Positions 24,590-36,168 of a DNA stretch of 64,000 bases are shown in pieces (within the stretch, counting starts at the first letter, position 1; the number at the start of each line of letters is the position of its first letter). This DNA is from Salminus brasiliensis (Eukaryota; Chordata; Actinopteri; Characiformes; Bryconidae). The stretch spans positions 26,248,487 through 26,312,486 of the forward strand of contig NC_132880.1 in assembly GCF_030463535.1 (NCBI RefSeq). The letters run 5' to 3'. A program made the translations under genes and the position numbers. The notes under the pieces are model-generated. The model worked only from the letters and a program-made list of their open reading frames with translations. It was not told the origin of the DNA and searched no databases.

Positions 24590-25445
24590 TAGTAAACTAT
24601 ATTAATCTATGATGCAATGCAGTCTCTCATAGTAATCTATAATACCAATATAGTGTCCTGTAGTAAACTGTAGTAACCTATAATACCAATGTAGTGTCCT
24701 GCAGTAAACTATAGTAACCTATAATACCAATGTAGTGTCCTGCAGTAAACTATAGTAATCTATAATACCAATGTAGTGTCCTGCAGTAAACTATAGTAAT
24801 CTATAATACTAATGTAGTGTCCTGCAGTAAACTATAGTAATCTATTATGCAGTGCAGAGTCCTGTAGTAAACTATAATAATCTATAATGCAGTGCAGAGC
24901 CTGTAGTAAACTATAGTAATCTATAATGCAGTGCAGTGTCCTGTAGTAGGCTATCAATAACAGAGTTGTGGGTTCGATTCCTGGGCTTGGCAAGCTGCCG
25001 CTTTTGGGCCCTTGAGCAAGGCCCTTTACCCTCTCTGCTCCCCGGGCGCTGGAGCTGCCCCTAGTGCACTAGTGTGTGTGTGTTCACTACCACAGATGGG
25101 TTAAATGCGGAGGACACATTTCAGTGTACACTGTACAGTGACAAATATGAGCACCTTTACCTTTACCTTTAGTAAACTATAGTAATCTACAATACTAATG
25201 TAGTGTCCTGCAGTAAACTATAGTAATCTATAATGCAGTGCAGTGTCCTGTAGTAAAGTATAGTAATCTATAATACTAATGTAGTGTCCTGCAGTAAACT
25301 ATAGTAATCTATAATGCAGTGCAGTGTCCTGCAGTAAACTATAGTAATCTATAATGCAGTGCAGAGTCCTGTAGTAAACTATAGTAACCTATAATACTAA
25401 TGTAGTGTACTGTAATAAAAACTACAGTAATTTATAATGCAGTGC
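24590..25445. repeat. 40-bp minisatellite in intron 6, split by a SINE
   Basis: Units of CAGTAAACTATAGTAATCTA followed by TAATGCAGTGCAGTGTCCTG, or a variant with TACCAATGTAGTGTCCTG, repeat about 15 times. The array is interrupted at 24950-25170 by a SINE and resumes in the same unit beyond it. Confidence 0.9.
24950..25170 (+). mobile_element. tRNA-derived SINE, 5'-truncated
   Basis: A pol III B-box-like GGTTCGATTCC is followed by the fish SINE body (CTGCCGCTTTTGGGCCCTTG, AGCAAGGCCCTTTACC, CTCCCCGGGCGCTGGAG), a GTGTGTGTG run, GGTTAAATGCGGAGGACACA and a tail of CTTTAC units. The A box is missing. It sits within a 40-bp minisatellite, probably flanked by a short TAGTA duplication. The same family appears inverted at 39905-40171. 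Confidence 0.8.
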
Positions 25446-25779
25446 AGAGATGGAGAGAGAGCAGTGAATACAAATTTACTACTAAAACACCAACAGAAAC
25501 AATTTGTTACTTGTTATACTTGTACTGAAGCTAGATGCTGCGTAGGTGGTAGACTGATCATTATTAACAGTTTCACCGAATATTAAACTTAAGTTATTCA
25601 ATTTCTGTTTATATTTTACTACACACTGTCAGTGTTTGAACAGAACAGTGTTTCTCTTTTATCATCATTTTTCACTTTTTTATATAATGTGGAAACTGCC
25701 CTGAGTAAACTTTAAATTTAAATGTCCCAAAAATTATTTGAAATAAAACGTTTTTACATTGATGTTTTTCTTTGATTAG

Positions 25780-25853
25780 CTGGAAGAACAACCACCAATG
25801 AAGAGCTGGAGGACATGCTGGAGAGTGGCAAGCTTGCTGTCTTTACTGATGAT
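25780..25853 (+). CDS. stx1b: stx1b exon 7
   Basis: Seventy-four bases complete Thr-155 (A|CT) and encode residues 156-179 ([24 protein letters not shown]), phase 0 at the end. This is the linker region, including the LE-containing segment whose equivalent in syntaxin-1A (L165/E166) is mutated to force the open form. Acceptor TGATTAG, donor GTGAGT. Confidence 0.95.
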
Positions 25854-26154
25854 GTGAGTGAAATATCTCATATAAACAGAAGTGACTTTTCTTAGATTTT
25901 AACACCATTAACTGAAAGACAAATGTCAGATATACAGACAGATCACACACACATTTTTAAATAAACGTTGAATAAGGCTCATTTACAGTTGGACACTACT
26001 CAAGCAAGCTAGAGGTTTTAGTCTTAATATTTTAATCTGTGGTCAGCAGGCTTTCATTATTTATGACACCTCCAAGCTAAGTCAAACTCAGTCAAGTTTG
26101 TATTGCCTTACTGTTTAAATCTGCTGTTCAGATGTTCAGTGTTTCAAGTTTTAA

Positions 26155-26361
<207 letters not shown>

Positions 26362-26394
26362 TAAAAGTCAAGTCCATTGTGGAGATGGAGAGTT

Positions 26395-27150
26395 ATCCAC
26401 AACAAATTCTGATCCAACATTCCCCAGCTCCATCATTCTCCATCAAACACCAACATTCTCTAATAAACACTACTGTTCTGCACCAAACACCATCATCCTC
26501 CATCAGACACCAGCATTCCTTATCAGACACCAACATTCCCCATCAGACATTATTGTTCTGCATCTCATCTCAACATTATTTAACACAGTCATTATCCAAC
26601 AAACACCATTATTCTCCCCCAAACAACAACATTGCTTTCCGAAAACACATTTACTACCAAACACTGCAATTCTCGAACAAACACCAACCTCATACAAAAA
26701 ACTTTCCTCGAAGTCTCCCCAAAACACCATTATTCACCATCAAACACCATCAACCTCCACTATACACCATCATTTTCAAACCCCAACATTATGATTTATC
26801 AAACACCATTCACTGTTCATGCTCCAACAAATACCAACATTCTCCAAACATTCCACCAAACACTATTATTATGAATAAAATCCCAACATTCTTTACTAAA
26901 TGATTCCCCACTAAACACCAGCATTCTCCATCAAACGCCTTCATTTCCCACTAAGCATTCTCTAACACCCTCATTCTTCATCTAACACCATAAATCACCA
27001 CCAGACACCAGCATCCTCCATCAAACTCCAACATTATTCACTAAACACCACCAATTTCCATCAAACCCCAACATTCTCCACCACACATCTATCATATCCA
27101 ACATACACCATCATTCTCCACAAAATAACAATCTATACAAAACAGCCTAA
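26395..27150. repeat. degenerate 20-bp-type repeat in intron 8
   Basis: Short modules of the type CATCAAACACCAACATTCTC recur every 18-30 bases, with many indels. The open frame of 174 codons across it (His-, Pro- and Ser-rich) follows from the C/A-rich composition and is not considered a gene. Confidence 0.75.
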
Positions 27151-27667
27151 TTCTTTACCCAGCACCAACGTTATCTTTACACCAAGCTGTTTTCCATCAA
27201 TAACTATCATTTCCCAGGGCAAATGTTCCAGTTCAAGACTGACAAGCTGACAGTTAGAGCCATTGTTAATAGGGGGAGGACACATTCTCGAGATTCCCAA
27301 CAACCACACACAGACGAACCTAATGTGTTGGGTTTGCCAGAGATATGTTGTGGGGGTGTGATCTGGGCTTGAAGGAGCTAGAACTTGTTCCTGTCAAATT
27401 GAACAGGAATATTTGAGCACAAGAGGGATTGCCTTACCTTGTACAGGCATCCTGTCACTTCTGAGCTCCCATTTTGTTACTGTCTGTGGCTACAGACTAG
27501 CACCCCCACTATTCAAGCTGTGTGGGCATATGGGTATAGCCAGTGGGTGCTGAGCAGAATTCCTTCAAAAAACACACTCAAATAGGAGAATGCCAGATGA
27601 CTGTTTTAAGTATTTTGACAACTGCTGCTCTTTAAGGCCACAATTTAAACAACTAACTTCTAGTTTT

Positions 27668-27672
<5 letters not shown>
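27151..27672 (+). other. non-repetitive part of intron 8
   Basis: No exon or transposon recognised. Composition is balanced. Nothing further can be said from the sequence alone. Confidence 0.4.
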
Positions 27673-27722
<50 letters not shown>

Positions 27723-27725
27723 TAT
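27673..27725. repeat. (TA)n microsatellite
   Basis: Uninterrupted TA run followed by one CATA variant. Confidence 0.95.
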
Positions 27726-28258
27726 TCTTCAGTAAATATATACATTTGGGATTTGGTAGAACAGGTGAACCAAACTGCTTGGTGGAATCATACCTGGTAT
27801 TAGTATAGTGATATAATTGAGTGTCTTCTGCTTACAAACACAGCTGTGTTGGGTGTATGGGTTAAACAACTTTAGCATTAAGTCCACCAAATGTACATGT
27901 TTCCTTCAATCCAACTTTACTGCCGATTGTGCTGTTGTGGTTTTTATATCTTGACCCCATGATATACTAGACTAAAGCCTCAACCCAAATGCAGAACTAT
28001 TTATTTTTGAGAAATTTGCAGCCTGAAAGCACATTTCCTTTTTGTCGCTGGGGGACAGAAACAAGAACAAAAACTTCCTACAGTCTGGGATGATCAACCC
28101 AGTTACATTCAAGTTGCAAATGCCTCTGGGAAATGAGGAAATAAGGGAATGTGGCTTCTATGTTTAGTCCATAATGGATAGATGTGTGTTTGATGTGTGT
28201 GTGTGTGCGTATACGGCTATGCAAGAGAATATAAATTACGTGTGTTTGACCTCATTAC

Positions 28259-28261
<3 letters not shown>

Positions 28262-28316
<55 letters not shown>
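28262..28316. repeat. (TA)n microsatellite just before exon 9
   Basis: About 27 TA units ending about 70 bases upstream of exon 9, followed by a short GT-rich stretch and the TTGCCAG acceptor. Confidence 0.95.
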
Positions 28317-28319
<3 letters not shown>

Positions 28320-28387
28320 TATATGTTTGTGTGTGTTTGTTTGTCAGTTGATGTGCCATTGACAGTGTGATTTTATGTCATTGCCAG

Positions 28388-28498
28388 GGTGAGATGATTG
28401 ACAGAATTGAATACAATGTGGAACACTCTGTAGACTACGTAGAAAGAGCAGTGTCCGACACCAAGAAGGCTGTCAAATACCAGAGCCAAGCACGCAAG
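28388..28498 (+). CDS. stx1b: stx1b exon 9
   Basis: One hundred and eleven bases, phase 0 at both ends, encode residues 226-262 ([20 protein letters not shown] through YQSQARK). It is the C-terminal half of the SNARE helix, downstream of the zero layer, plus the start of the basic juxtamembrane stretch. Acceptor TTGCCAG, donor GTAAAA. Only the QSQARK end deviates from remembered mammalian 1B (QSKARR). Confidence 0.96.
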
Positions 28499-28504
28499 GT
28501 AAAA

Positions 28505-31500
28505 ACACACACAGTTTATCACACTCAAATCAGACACTGAAAAAGGTTGAGTCAGAGACCAGATCAAGAGCAGAAAGGATAGAATCAGACACAAGTTGAG
28601 ATAGGGTCATGTCAGAGATAAGGTCGAGTCTAGAAGGGTCAAATCAGAGCCAAGCCTTAGACCAGAACAGATTAAGTACAAAACAAGGTCATCCACAAAG
28701 GGTCAAATCAGTGACAAGGCAGATAACAGAAAGGGCCAAGTCAGAGACAACACTGAGACCAGAGCCATGCCACTTTGCCATCAGCCATTGTGCTCTCTCC
28801 AGGTCAGTAAATGGCGCTCTCTTGCCTCATCACTCTTGTCAGCAGTGTTTGCCGGCACAGGTGTCTGTTAGCTGGTGCGGTGGAGCTGGTGACCTGGTGC
28901 TTTTCTCAGAGTGTGTCGGCTGTCCAGCAATGCTGCATAGGCAGTTGTTCTAAAAGAGACGGTTAGCTCACTTCACATGTATCAGAGGAGACGTGTTAAG
29001 TTCTTGCTCTCCTAGTGTCGGGAAAATTGCTAGTGCTAGGGAGAGCTATGGACAGGTTAATTGGCAGTACCAAATTAGGAGACAAAGGGAAATTTTTAAA
29101 CAACAAATTATAAATAATGAAAAAAAAAGACCAGGGTCCAATCAGAGACATGATTGAGAGAGTTTCAAGTTAGAGATCAGATTGAGAGCCAGAGACAAAA
29201 CCAAAAGTAAAAACAATAAACTCCAAAGACCAAGTCTGTGAAGGGATCAGTCTAACACAAGATTAATACAAGAAAAGATTATTCAAACACAAGTTCAGAA
29301 AGGGTTGCATTAGAGACAAGGCTGAGTCTAGAAAGGTCAAATCACACACAAAATCAAGTCCTAAAAGAGTCTAGTCTGACACATGGCTGAGACCAGAAAG
29401 GGTCCTGTCAGAGATAAGACCAATACCAATAAGAGTTTGATCAGCCCCTGACAGTTAGATACAAGACAGAGACCAGAATAGGTCCAGTCAGAGACAAGAC
29501 TGAAACCAGAAAAGATCTAGTCAGAGACAAGACTGACACCAGAAAAACTCCAGTCAGAGACAGGACTGATACAAGAAAAGCTCTAGTCAGACACAAGACA
29601 GACCCCAGAAAGGATACAGTCACAAGACTGAGACCAGAAAAGATCCTAGTCAGAGACAAGACTGAGACCAGAAAGTCCAATCACAAGACAGAGACCAGAA
29701 AAGCTCCAGTCAGAGACAAGACAGAGACCAGAAAAGCTCCAGCCAGAGACAAGACAGAGACCAGAATAGCTCCAGTCAGAGACAAGACAGACCCCAGAAA
29801 GGATACAGTCACAAGACTGAGACAAGAAAAGATTCTAGTCAGAAACAAAACTGAGACCAGAAAAGCTCCAGTCAGAGACAAGACTGAGACCAGAAAGTCC
29901 AATCACAAGACAGAGACCAGAAAAGCTCCAGTCAGAGACAAGACTGAGACCAGAAAGTCCAATCACAAGGCAGAGACCAGAAAAGCTCCAGTCAGAGACA
30001 AGACAGAGACCAGAAAAGCTCCAGTCAGAGACAAGACTGAGACCAGAAAGTCCAATCACAAGGCCGAGACCAGAAAAGCTCCAGTCAGAGACAAGACAGA
30101 GACCAGAAAAGCTCCAGTCAGAGACAAGACTGAGACCAGAAAGTCCAATCACAAGGCCGAGACCAGAAAAGCTCCAGTCAGAGTCAAGACAGAGACCAGA
30201 AAGTCCAATCACAAGACCGAGACCAGAATAGCTCCAGTCAGAGACAAGACAGAGACCAGAAAAGCTCCAGTCAGAGACAAGACTGAGACCAGAAAGTCCA
30301 ATCACAAGACAGAGACCAGAAAAGCTCCAGTCAGAGACAAGACAGAGACCAGAAAGTCCAATCACAAGGCCGAGACCAGAATAGCTCCAGTCAGAGACAA
30401 GACAGAGACCAGAAAGTCCAATCACAAGACAGAGACCAGAAAAGCTCCACTCAGAGACAAGACTGAGACCAGAAAGTCCAATCACAAGACAGAGACCAGA
30501 AAAGCTCCAGTCAGAGACAAGACAGAGACCAGAAAATTCAATCACAAGGCAGAGACCAGAAAAGCTCCAGTCAGAGTCAAGACAGAGACCAGAAAGTCCA
30601 ATCACAAGACCGAGACCAGAATAGCTCCAGTCAGAGACAAGACAGAGACCAGAAAAGCTCTAGTCAGAGACAAGACTGAGACCAGAAAGTCCAATCACAA
30701 GACAGAGACCAGAAAAGCTCCAGTCAGAGACAAGACAGAGACTAGAAAGTCCAATCACAAGACAGAGATCAGAAAAGCTCCAGTCATAGACAAGACAGAG
30801 ACCAGAAAGTCCAATCACAAGGCCGAGACCAGAAAAGCTTCAGTCAGAGACAAGACAGAGACCAGAAAGTCCAATCACAAGACAGAGACCAGAATAGCTC
30901 CAGTCAGAGACAAGACAGAGATCAGAAAAGCTCCACTCAGAGATAAGACCGAGACCAGATGGGTCCAGTCACAAGACAGAGACCAGAAAAGCTCCAGTCA
31001 GAGACAAGACTGACACCAGAAAAACCAATCACAAGACAGAGACCAGAAAAGCTCCAGTCATAGACAAGACAGAGACCATAAAGTCCAATTACAAGACAGA
31101 GATCAGAAAAGCTCCAGTCAGAGACAAGACAGAGACCAGAAAGTCCAATCACAAGACAGAGACCAGAAAAGCTCCAGTCAGAGACAAGACAGAGACCAGA
31201 AAGTCCAATCACAAGACAGAGATCAGAAAAGCTCCAGTCAGAGACAAGACTGAGACCAGAAAGTCCGATCACAAGACCGAGACCAGAATAGCTCCAGTCA
31301 GAGACAAGACAGAGACCAGAAAAGCTCCAGTCAAAGACAAGACAGAGACCAGAAAAGCTCCAGTCAGAGACAAGACAGAGACCAGAATAGGTCCGGTCAG
31401 AGACAAGGCTGAGTATCAGAGGCAAGACTGAGACAAGGCTGTGCACAGAAGGGTCAAATCAGACACAAGATCATAATCTCTGATAGCTATAGAGATTCCA

Positions 31501-31600
31501 GTCAGATACAATACTGAGGGTCAAGGAAAAAGCTGAGTCCAGAAATAGGTCAGACTCAGACTGTCTACTCAGAGATAAGACCGAGACCAGATGGGTCCAG
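28505..31600. repeat. large minisatellite in intron 9, alternating 33- and 27-bp units
   Basis: The array begins as loose, degenerate copies (28505-29440) and becomes highly regular at about 29640-31400. The two unit types are AGAGACCAGAAAAGCTCCAG plus TCAGAGACAAGAC (33 bp) and AGAGACCAGAAAGTCCAATC plus ACAAGAC (27 bp); they often alternate as a 60-bp higher-order unit. Some 50-60 units are present in the regular part. Because 33 and 27 are multiples of three, the minus strand stays open for up to 256 codons (repeating SGLCLVSDWSF / SGLCLVIGL), which I regard as a by-product. Confidence 0.92.
28800..29095. mobile_element. probable interspersed repeat inserted in the intron 9 array
   Basis: The degenerate array is interrupted by about 300 bp of unrelated, GC-richer sequence (AGCTGGTGCGGTGGAGC, GTGTCGGGAAAATTGCTAG, TTAATTGGCAGTACCAAATT) ending in an A-rich tract. 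It resembles an otophysan dispersed repeat I have seen but cannot name. Ends are approximate. Confidence 0.4.
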
Positions 31601-31823
31601 TCAAACACAAGAGACAGGGACTAGAAAGAGCATGCGCTAAACCTTGCTGCTCTGCTTTCTTGTCCAGGCATCAGCAGTGTTTTATTGCACATCCTTGCAC
31701 GTTTAATTGAGATCAGACAGGGTCACATCCATAATCAGATCATACAACTTCAAATCCATTAAGTAGTTAAAATCAACACTGCACAATTACAAAGCATTTG
31801 TTCTTCTCTTTGGTTTTTTGCAG

Positions 31824-31904
31824 AAGAAGATCATGATCATCATCTGCTGCGTAATCCTGGGAGTGATCTTGGCGTCCACTATCGGAGGAACCCTAGGCTT
31901 CTAG
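31824..31904 (+). CDS. stx1b: stx1b exon 10, membrane anchor and stop
   Basis: Eighty-one bases encode residues 263-288 and [21 protein letters not shown] and TIGGTLGF. The two lysines continue the polybasic juxtamembrane patch that binds PIP2 in syntaxin-1, and the hydrophobic rest is the tail anchor with its Cys-Cys pair. Acceptor TTTTTTGCAG. The last residue is Phe where mammals have Leu. The 288-residue total matches the family. Confidence 0.96.
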   Translation, partial: KKIMIIICCVILGVILASTIGGTLGF

Positions 31905-32118
31905 ACTCATCTGCAGACGGACGAAGGCAGAGAGAAGCATATTTGAGAGAAATATACCCACAACAATACGAGATAAGAAAACTCCTCTTTAAAGGGGTTT
32001 TGGTTAGGGTTGAAAAATCAAAGATAAAAAACAAACAAACAAAAAAAATCAAAACAAAACAAAAAACCCAGATGTTATATAATAGCTGATTAAAACATAT
32101 ATGAAAAGAGAGGGTTCA

Positions 32119-32124
32119 AATAAA
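32119..32124 (+). other. stx1b: AATAAA candidate proximal polyadenylation signal
   Basis: Canonical hexamer about 215 bases after the stop codon. If used it gives a very short 3' UTR. Confidence 0.35.
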
Positions 32125-35039
32125 CCATAAACACTCTATTTACAAACTGTACATGTAAATGTATTGAACATAAGAAACAGCACATGGGTTACTACCTGTA
32201 CAGAAATACAATCTACATTTTTTTTCGCTTATTTTTTAAACATTTCTTTCGTTTATTCGGGGTGTCTCCAGGACAGTGCCAGCGACTGCTTAATTGGCTG
32301 TGTTTCAGTAGAGCATGGAATTAATGGTTTTAATACGGCTCTACAGCGTTTAGTGCACTTACCTACTGACCGAAATGGAGAATGGATGGTTTGTTTTTGT
32401 TGAAATTGTCAGGTTTCGTTGGGAGGGACTTCGAGTTCTGAGGGGCTGCTCATAAGTATAGGCCGTCCGCTTTTAGCAGCGAGCGAATCCAATCGTAGTC
32501 GGCAGACAAGGCTTCCAAGCCGACTATGCGAATATTTATACATATTTATTATAAATAGGCACCGCAATCCTCGTTTCCGAACACCTGAAAAAAACATGAC
32601 GACACAAAATTAGCCAAGCACACATCCGTAGATAATCAGTACCTTGAGCGAGTTTCTCCACACAAATGGACTTGACTTCACCTGCCGTAGTGGCATTACA
32701 GGTACATGCTGAAGCCTCTCTGATTAGCTGTAGAATTTCCCACTGAGTCAGGAAGCTCTGTTACGAGAGATGGGGGAAGAATAGCAATGTGCAACCAGTT
32801 GAACTATGCAGTTTTGATAGATGAAGAGAGATGATCCTGCTTTTAGAATTAAACCTTGTTTTAGCTCTTGTCAAGCGGGATCCAACAGGAGAGACGGGAA
32901 TGGCACACTTTCGCCGCCGCCTACCGCTGTTCTAAAGATTTTTCTAGTTAAAAAAAAAGAAAAAAGAAGATTTTAAGAAGAAGAGAGTCGTTCTGAAGAA
33001 CCTAAAAACTTGAAACAGTGGATAGCCTGATAGTTGTCTTTCAGAGGTGGTTAGTTCTGCATCGGCTGATGTGATTTGGTGTGTGACTCGTCCTTTGAGT
33101 AGTCGTTGTTACATTGTAATGCTTATTGAAGACATATAGTTACACACACAGGTGTATATATATATATATGTATATATATACACACACATATATATATATA
33201 TATAAATATATGAAAACATAGGAGTTTTATATATGCAACTCCAGAGTTATGCTTTATTTTTATTTGCAGAGTATAGAAGGATTTACCCGGGTTGTAACTC
33301 TTGTGGTTTTTAGTGCAGATTACATACTGAGGCACGCGAGGAACAATTCTGAGGGAAAAATCGTACGATTTCGCCCTGAGGACGCTTGCTGCCTTGAGTT
33401 ATTCTGGTGCTACTTACAGACGAGAGAGGCTTTCTACTTACGTCTCAGAGACGCTTCGTTTCCGAGCTGAACGGGCTGGGAAAACCCCTCTAATGTCCGA
33501 TTGGCCCTTTCGCTATGAGTCCTGCACACCTTCTTCTGGTGAACATTATGCTGGGAGAATTCTGTTACACTGTATTCTGTAAGCCGAGACGTAACAGACT
33601 AGTAGAACACTGTTTCAACGTTTATCCAAAGTCCAAATTGTGCTAAATATTTAGAAGTCCCGCGAGACTAGTAGAAAAAGGTCAAGGAGGCCGAGTTGAG
33701 TGTTCTATCAGGGAGGGATTTGGCCAAACAGCCTGGCCTTGAGCTGCCGCACACGTTTATTTTTGGGACAGAGCTAGTGTTATGTACGTATTTGTCTTTT
33801 ATGCAAGGGTTTAAATCCGAAACCGAAACTCGGCCCACCAGGCGGCTCCAGACTGAAATCCCTCCGCTGTGCTTTTAGCCATCGTTTCGAGGATGGAGAA
33901 GTAGAAAGCCCTCACTGTCGCTGTTTTTTATTAAGTTCTAATAGGTACACAGCTCCTCCAAACAATCTCCTAAATCTCCCAACGCTGTACATGTCTGCAA
34001 ACGGAACTGTTGCTGAAAGGCGTTCCCTTTCGACGAGAACTATTTTACTGTTTCCCGGCTCTCCGCCTCCCCGCAGAATCTACAGTAGAAGCCCTCCCTT
34101 CGAAACGGGTTCGCCTAGCCTGTAGGAGACTAAAGGCCTCGGTATACTTTCAGGGAAACAAAGCTTGGCAGGGTTGTGCGACGTCGAAGCCACCTTTGCG
34201 AGCTCACAAGCTCGCATACTGTCTGCAGTTTCATTTTGACTGTAGCGTACTTACACGCTAGTACTACAGGTGGTGCCCTTTGACCTTTAACGGCCATTTC
34301 CGCCGCTGTTGCACGTGGTAAAGTACCGCCTCTTTTGCACTGACCAGTCACATGCTTTGTCGCTTGGCGCACAGAGTTCGCTCAACTTCCGGTTGTTCCG
34401 TTTTCCTCACACTTCCGTCATTTTGTCCGCCAAAGCCAAAAGTGAACGTCGTCTCTGACAACAGAGAGTGTACCGAGGCCTTGAGCCATTGGTGTGTTGG
34501 TGTCGTTTATAACAGAGTGTGCTTTTCAGTGTGTGACGCAGAGGGCCTGGACTGTTTAGCCCTTAGACCAATTCCAACAATGGCCAGCATGTTTCCTTCT
34601 TTTTCAGAAGCTTTTTTCTGTGTGTATTTAGTGTCCGATCACTCTACCTGTGTGGTTCCAGTGGGGTTGACGTGCGTGTGTGTGTGTGTGTGTATATCGT
34701 TGTTGTTCTTTCCTAGTGAGGGATTTCGTTGTTGGCTGGAGAACGCTTTCTTCCTTCAGGCATGCAGCAGCGTAGGCTTCGTCAGAACTTTTGCATGGTG
34801 ATTTAACTGCTCGACATCATGTGGGCACTTTACAATCGGAGAAAAAAAAACGAAACGAACACTGTCTCACTCCATCTTTACATCTTTTCGTTTGGTTTCA
34901 TCCTTTTTATCCATTTTTTTTATGTTTTGGCTGGTTGCGGAAGTTATGACCTTATTAACTTCGCACACACTGCCCCCCACCCCCCACCTGGTGTACTGCG
35001 AAAATTTAAATCTTAGCTTACATGTAGTCTTCGATCCAA

Positions 35040-35250
35040 TTAGTTCGCTTACCTCTAGACATCTGTTGCTTGTATTAAGTCACTTTATTCTCTAAAAGTG
35101 TTTTATTTCATTGGTGGATTATTATAAAAAAAAATAATGCCATTAAAATAAAACACTTCCAGTTGATACGCTGACTTAACACAATCTCAAATGAAGAAAT
35201 ATGGCATATTTAGACTACATTCAAGATAATCTCACTCGCTAAGATTTAAT
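35040..35250. mobile_element. palindromic MITE-like element, copy 3
   Basis: AAGTCACTTTATTCTCTAAA followed by AGTGTTTTATTTCATTGG matches the middle of the intron 2 copy (4087-4125), and an inverted partner AAAATAAAACACTTCC lies at 35144-35159. The element contributes the AATAAA hexamer at 35147. Confidence 0.55.
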
Positions 35251-35850
35251 TTTTGGCAGTCTGATGACGCCCAAGGTTGCATGGGGCGTGTTTTTTCGGA
35301 GACGCCCTCTCCCCTGAGTGTGTGATTGGCAGTTCCACTCTTCTACCAATGCATTATTGCTTATTGTGCTCGTGGTGTGTTTTTATCATTAGGGAAATGC
35401 TTTTGTGGAACTCTGAGGATGTGTGTATGTGTGTGTGTGTGCTGCCCCTCTTTTCCCTACTAAAAAAGTGTATGTGTTTGTGCATGTTTGTGTGTGTGTA
35501 TGTAAGCATGAGCATATCTGAGGGCACGCTTGTGAGTATGTGTGCGTGTGTGTGTGTGTGTGTGTGTGCGTATGCGTATGCTCGCTCCACACTTCAAGCA
35601 GGCATGTGAGGGCTTCTGGGCATCTGCAGGTGTGTGTGCTGTGTGTGTGTGTCCTAGTTTTGTGTTGAGAAATATTACGAAAAATTTGTTTAAACTGGGA
35701 GGGGTGGGAAAGTAATAATAGTAAAAGCCAAAGCGTTGCGCTAGCGGTGGTGGGCGGAGCTTGGAGGAGAGCTCGTTCCAGCTGGGTTCGGCCCAGAACA
35801 AAACCTGGCACTCACTGAACCCTGATTTGTACAAGTATATGGGCTCTGAC

Positions 35851-35937
35851 TGGGTGGGGAGGTAGTAGGTGGGTGGGAGGGGGCGATGGGGTGAGGTTGT
35901 GGGGGTGGGGGGAGGCGGGGGTTGGGGGTGAGGAGGG
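35851..35937 (+). promoter_or_regulatory. G-rich block, potential RNA G-quadruplex
   Basis: The + strand carries many runs of three or more G with short loops (GGGGGCGATGGGG, GGGGGTGGGGGGAGG, CGGGGGTTGGGGGTG). If within the stx1b transcript, this is the sense strand and could form stacked quadruplexes; such structures in neuronal 3' UTRs can affect localisation or translation. Structure is inferred. Confidence 0.55.
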
Positions 35938-36095
35938 TTATATTGTATGGTGGTTTTTTTTTCTGAGAAATGCTCCTTTGACACACATTCTTCAGTCAGA
36001 CTCCTGGAAATATTCCTACTTTCTGTTCGATGGCGTCTCACCACGCTCAACTCATTGCATTGCTTTCTCTGTGCTAGACGTAAACAACAATAACA

Positions 36096-36101
36096 AATAA
36101 A
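36096..36101 (+). other. stx1b: AATAAA candidate polyadenylation signal
   Basis: Canonical hexamer followed by an A-rich stretch and then a (TA)n run. One of the plausible main 3' ends. Confidence 0.4.
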
Positions 36102-36117
36102 AACAAACAAAAAAAGC

Positions 36118-36122
<5 letters not shown>

Positions 36123-36164
<42 letters not shown>
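36123..36164. repeat. (TA)n microsatellite
   Basis: Uninterrupted run of about 21 TA units. Confidence 0.95.

Positions 36165-36168
<4 letters not shown>

Noticed and set aside
24950..25000. Possible tRNA gene from the B-box-like GGTTCGATTCC
   Set aside because: No A box and no cloverleaf; the surrounding sequence is a known type of tRNA-derived SINE.
26379..26903. 174-codon open frame rich in His, Pro and Ser
   Set aside because: It begins just after exon 8 inside intron 8 and follows from a C/A-rich degenerate tandem repeat without stop-like triplets.
28505..31600. CRISPR-like spacing of repeats in intron 9
   Set aside because: Units are contiguous and lack unique spacers, and the host is a vertebrate; it is a minisatellite.
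34352..34801. 149-codon open frame after stx1b
   Set aside because: Cys- and Phe-rich translation from T/G-rich 3' UTR sequence including a GT run; no domain.
35389..36110. Long minus-strand frames with Thr-His and Pro repeats
   Set aside because: They arise from (GT)n and G-rich sequence read antisense; low complexity only.
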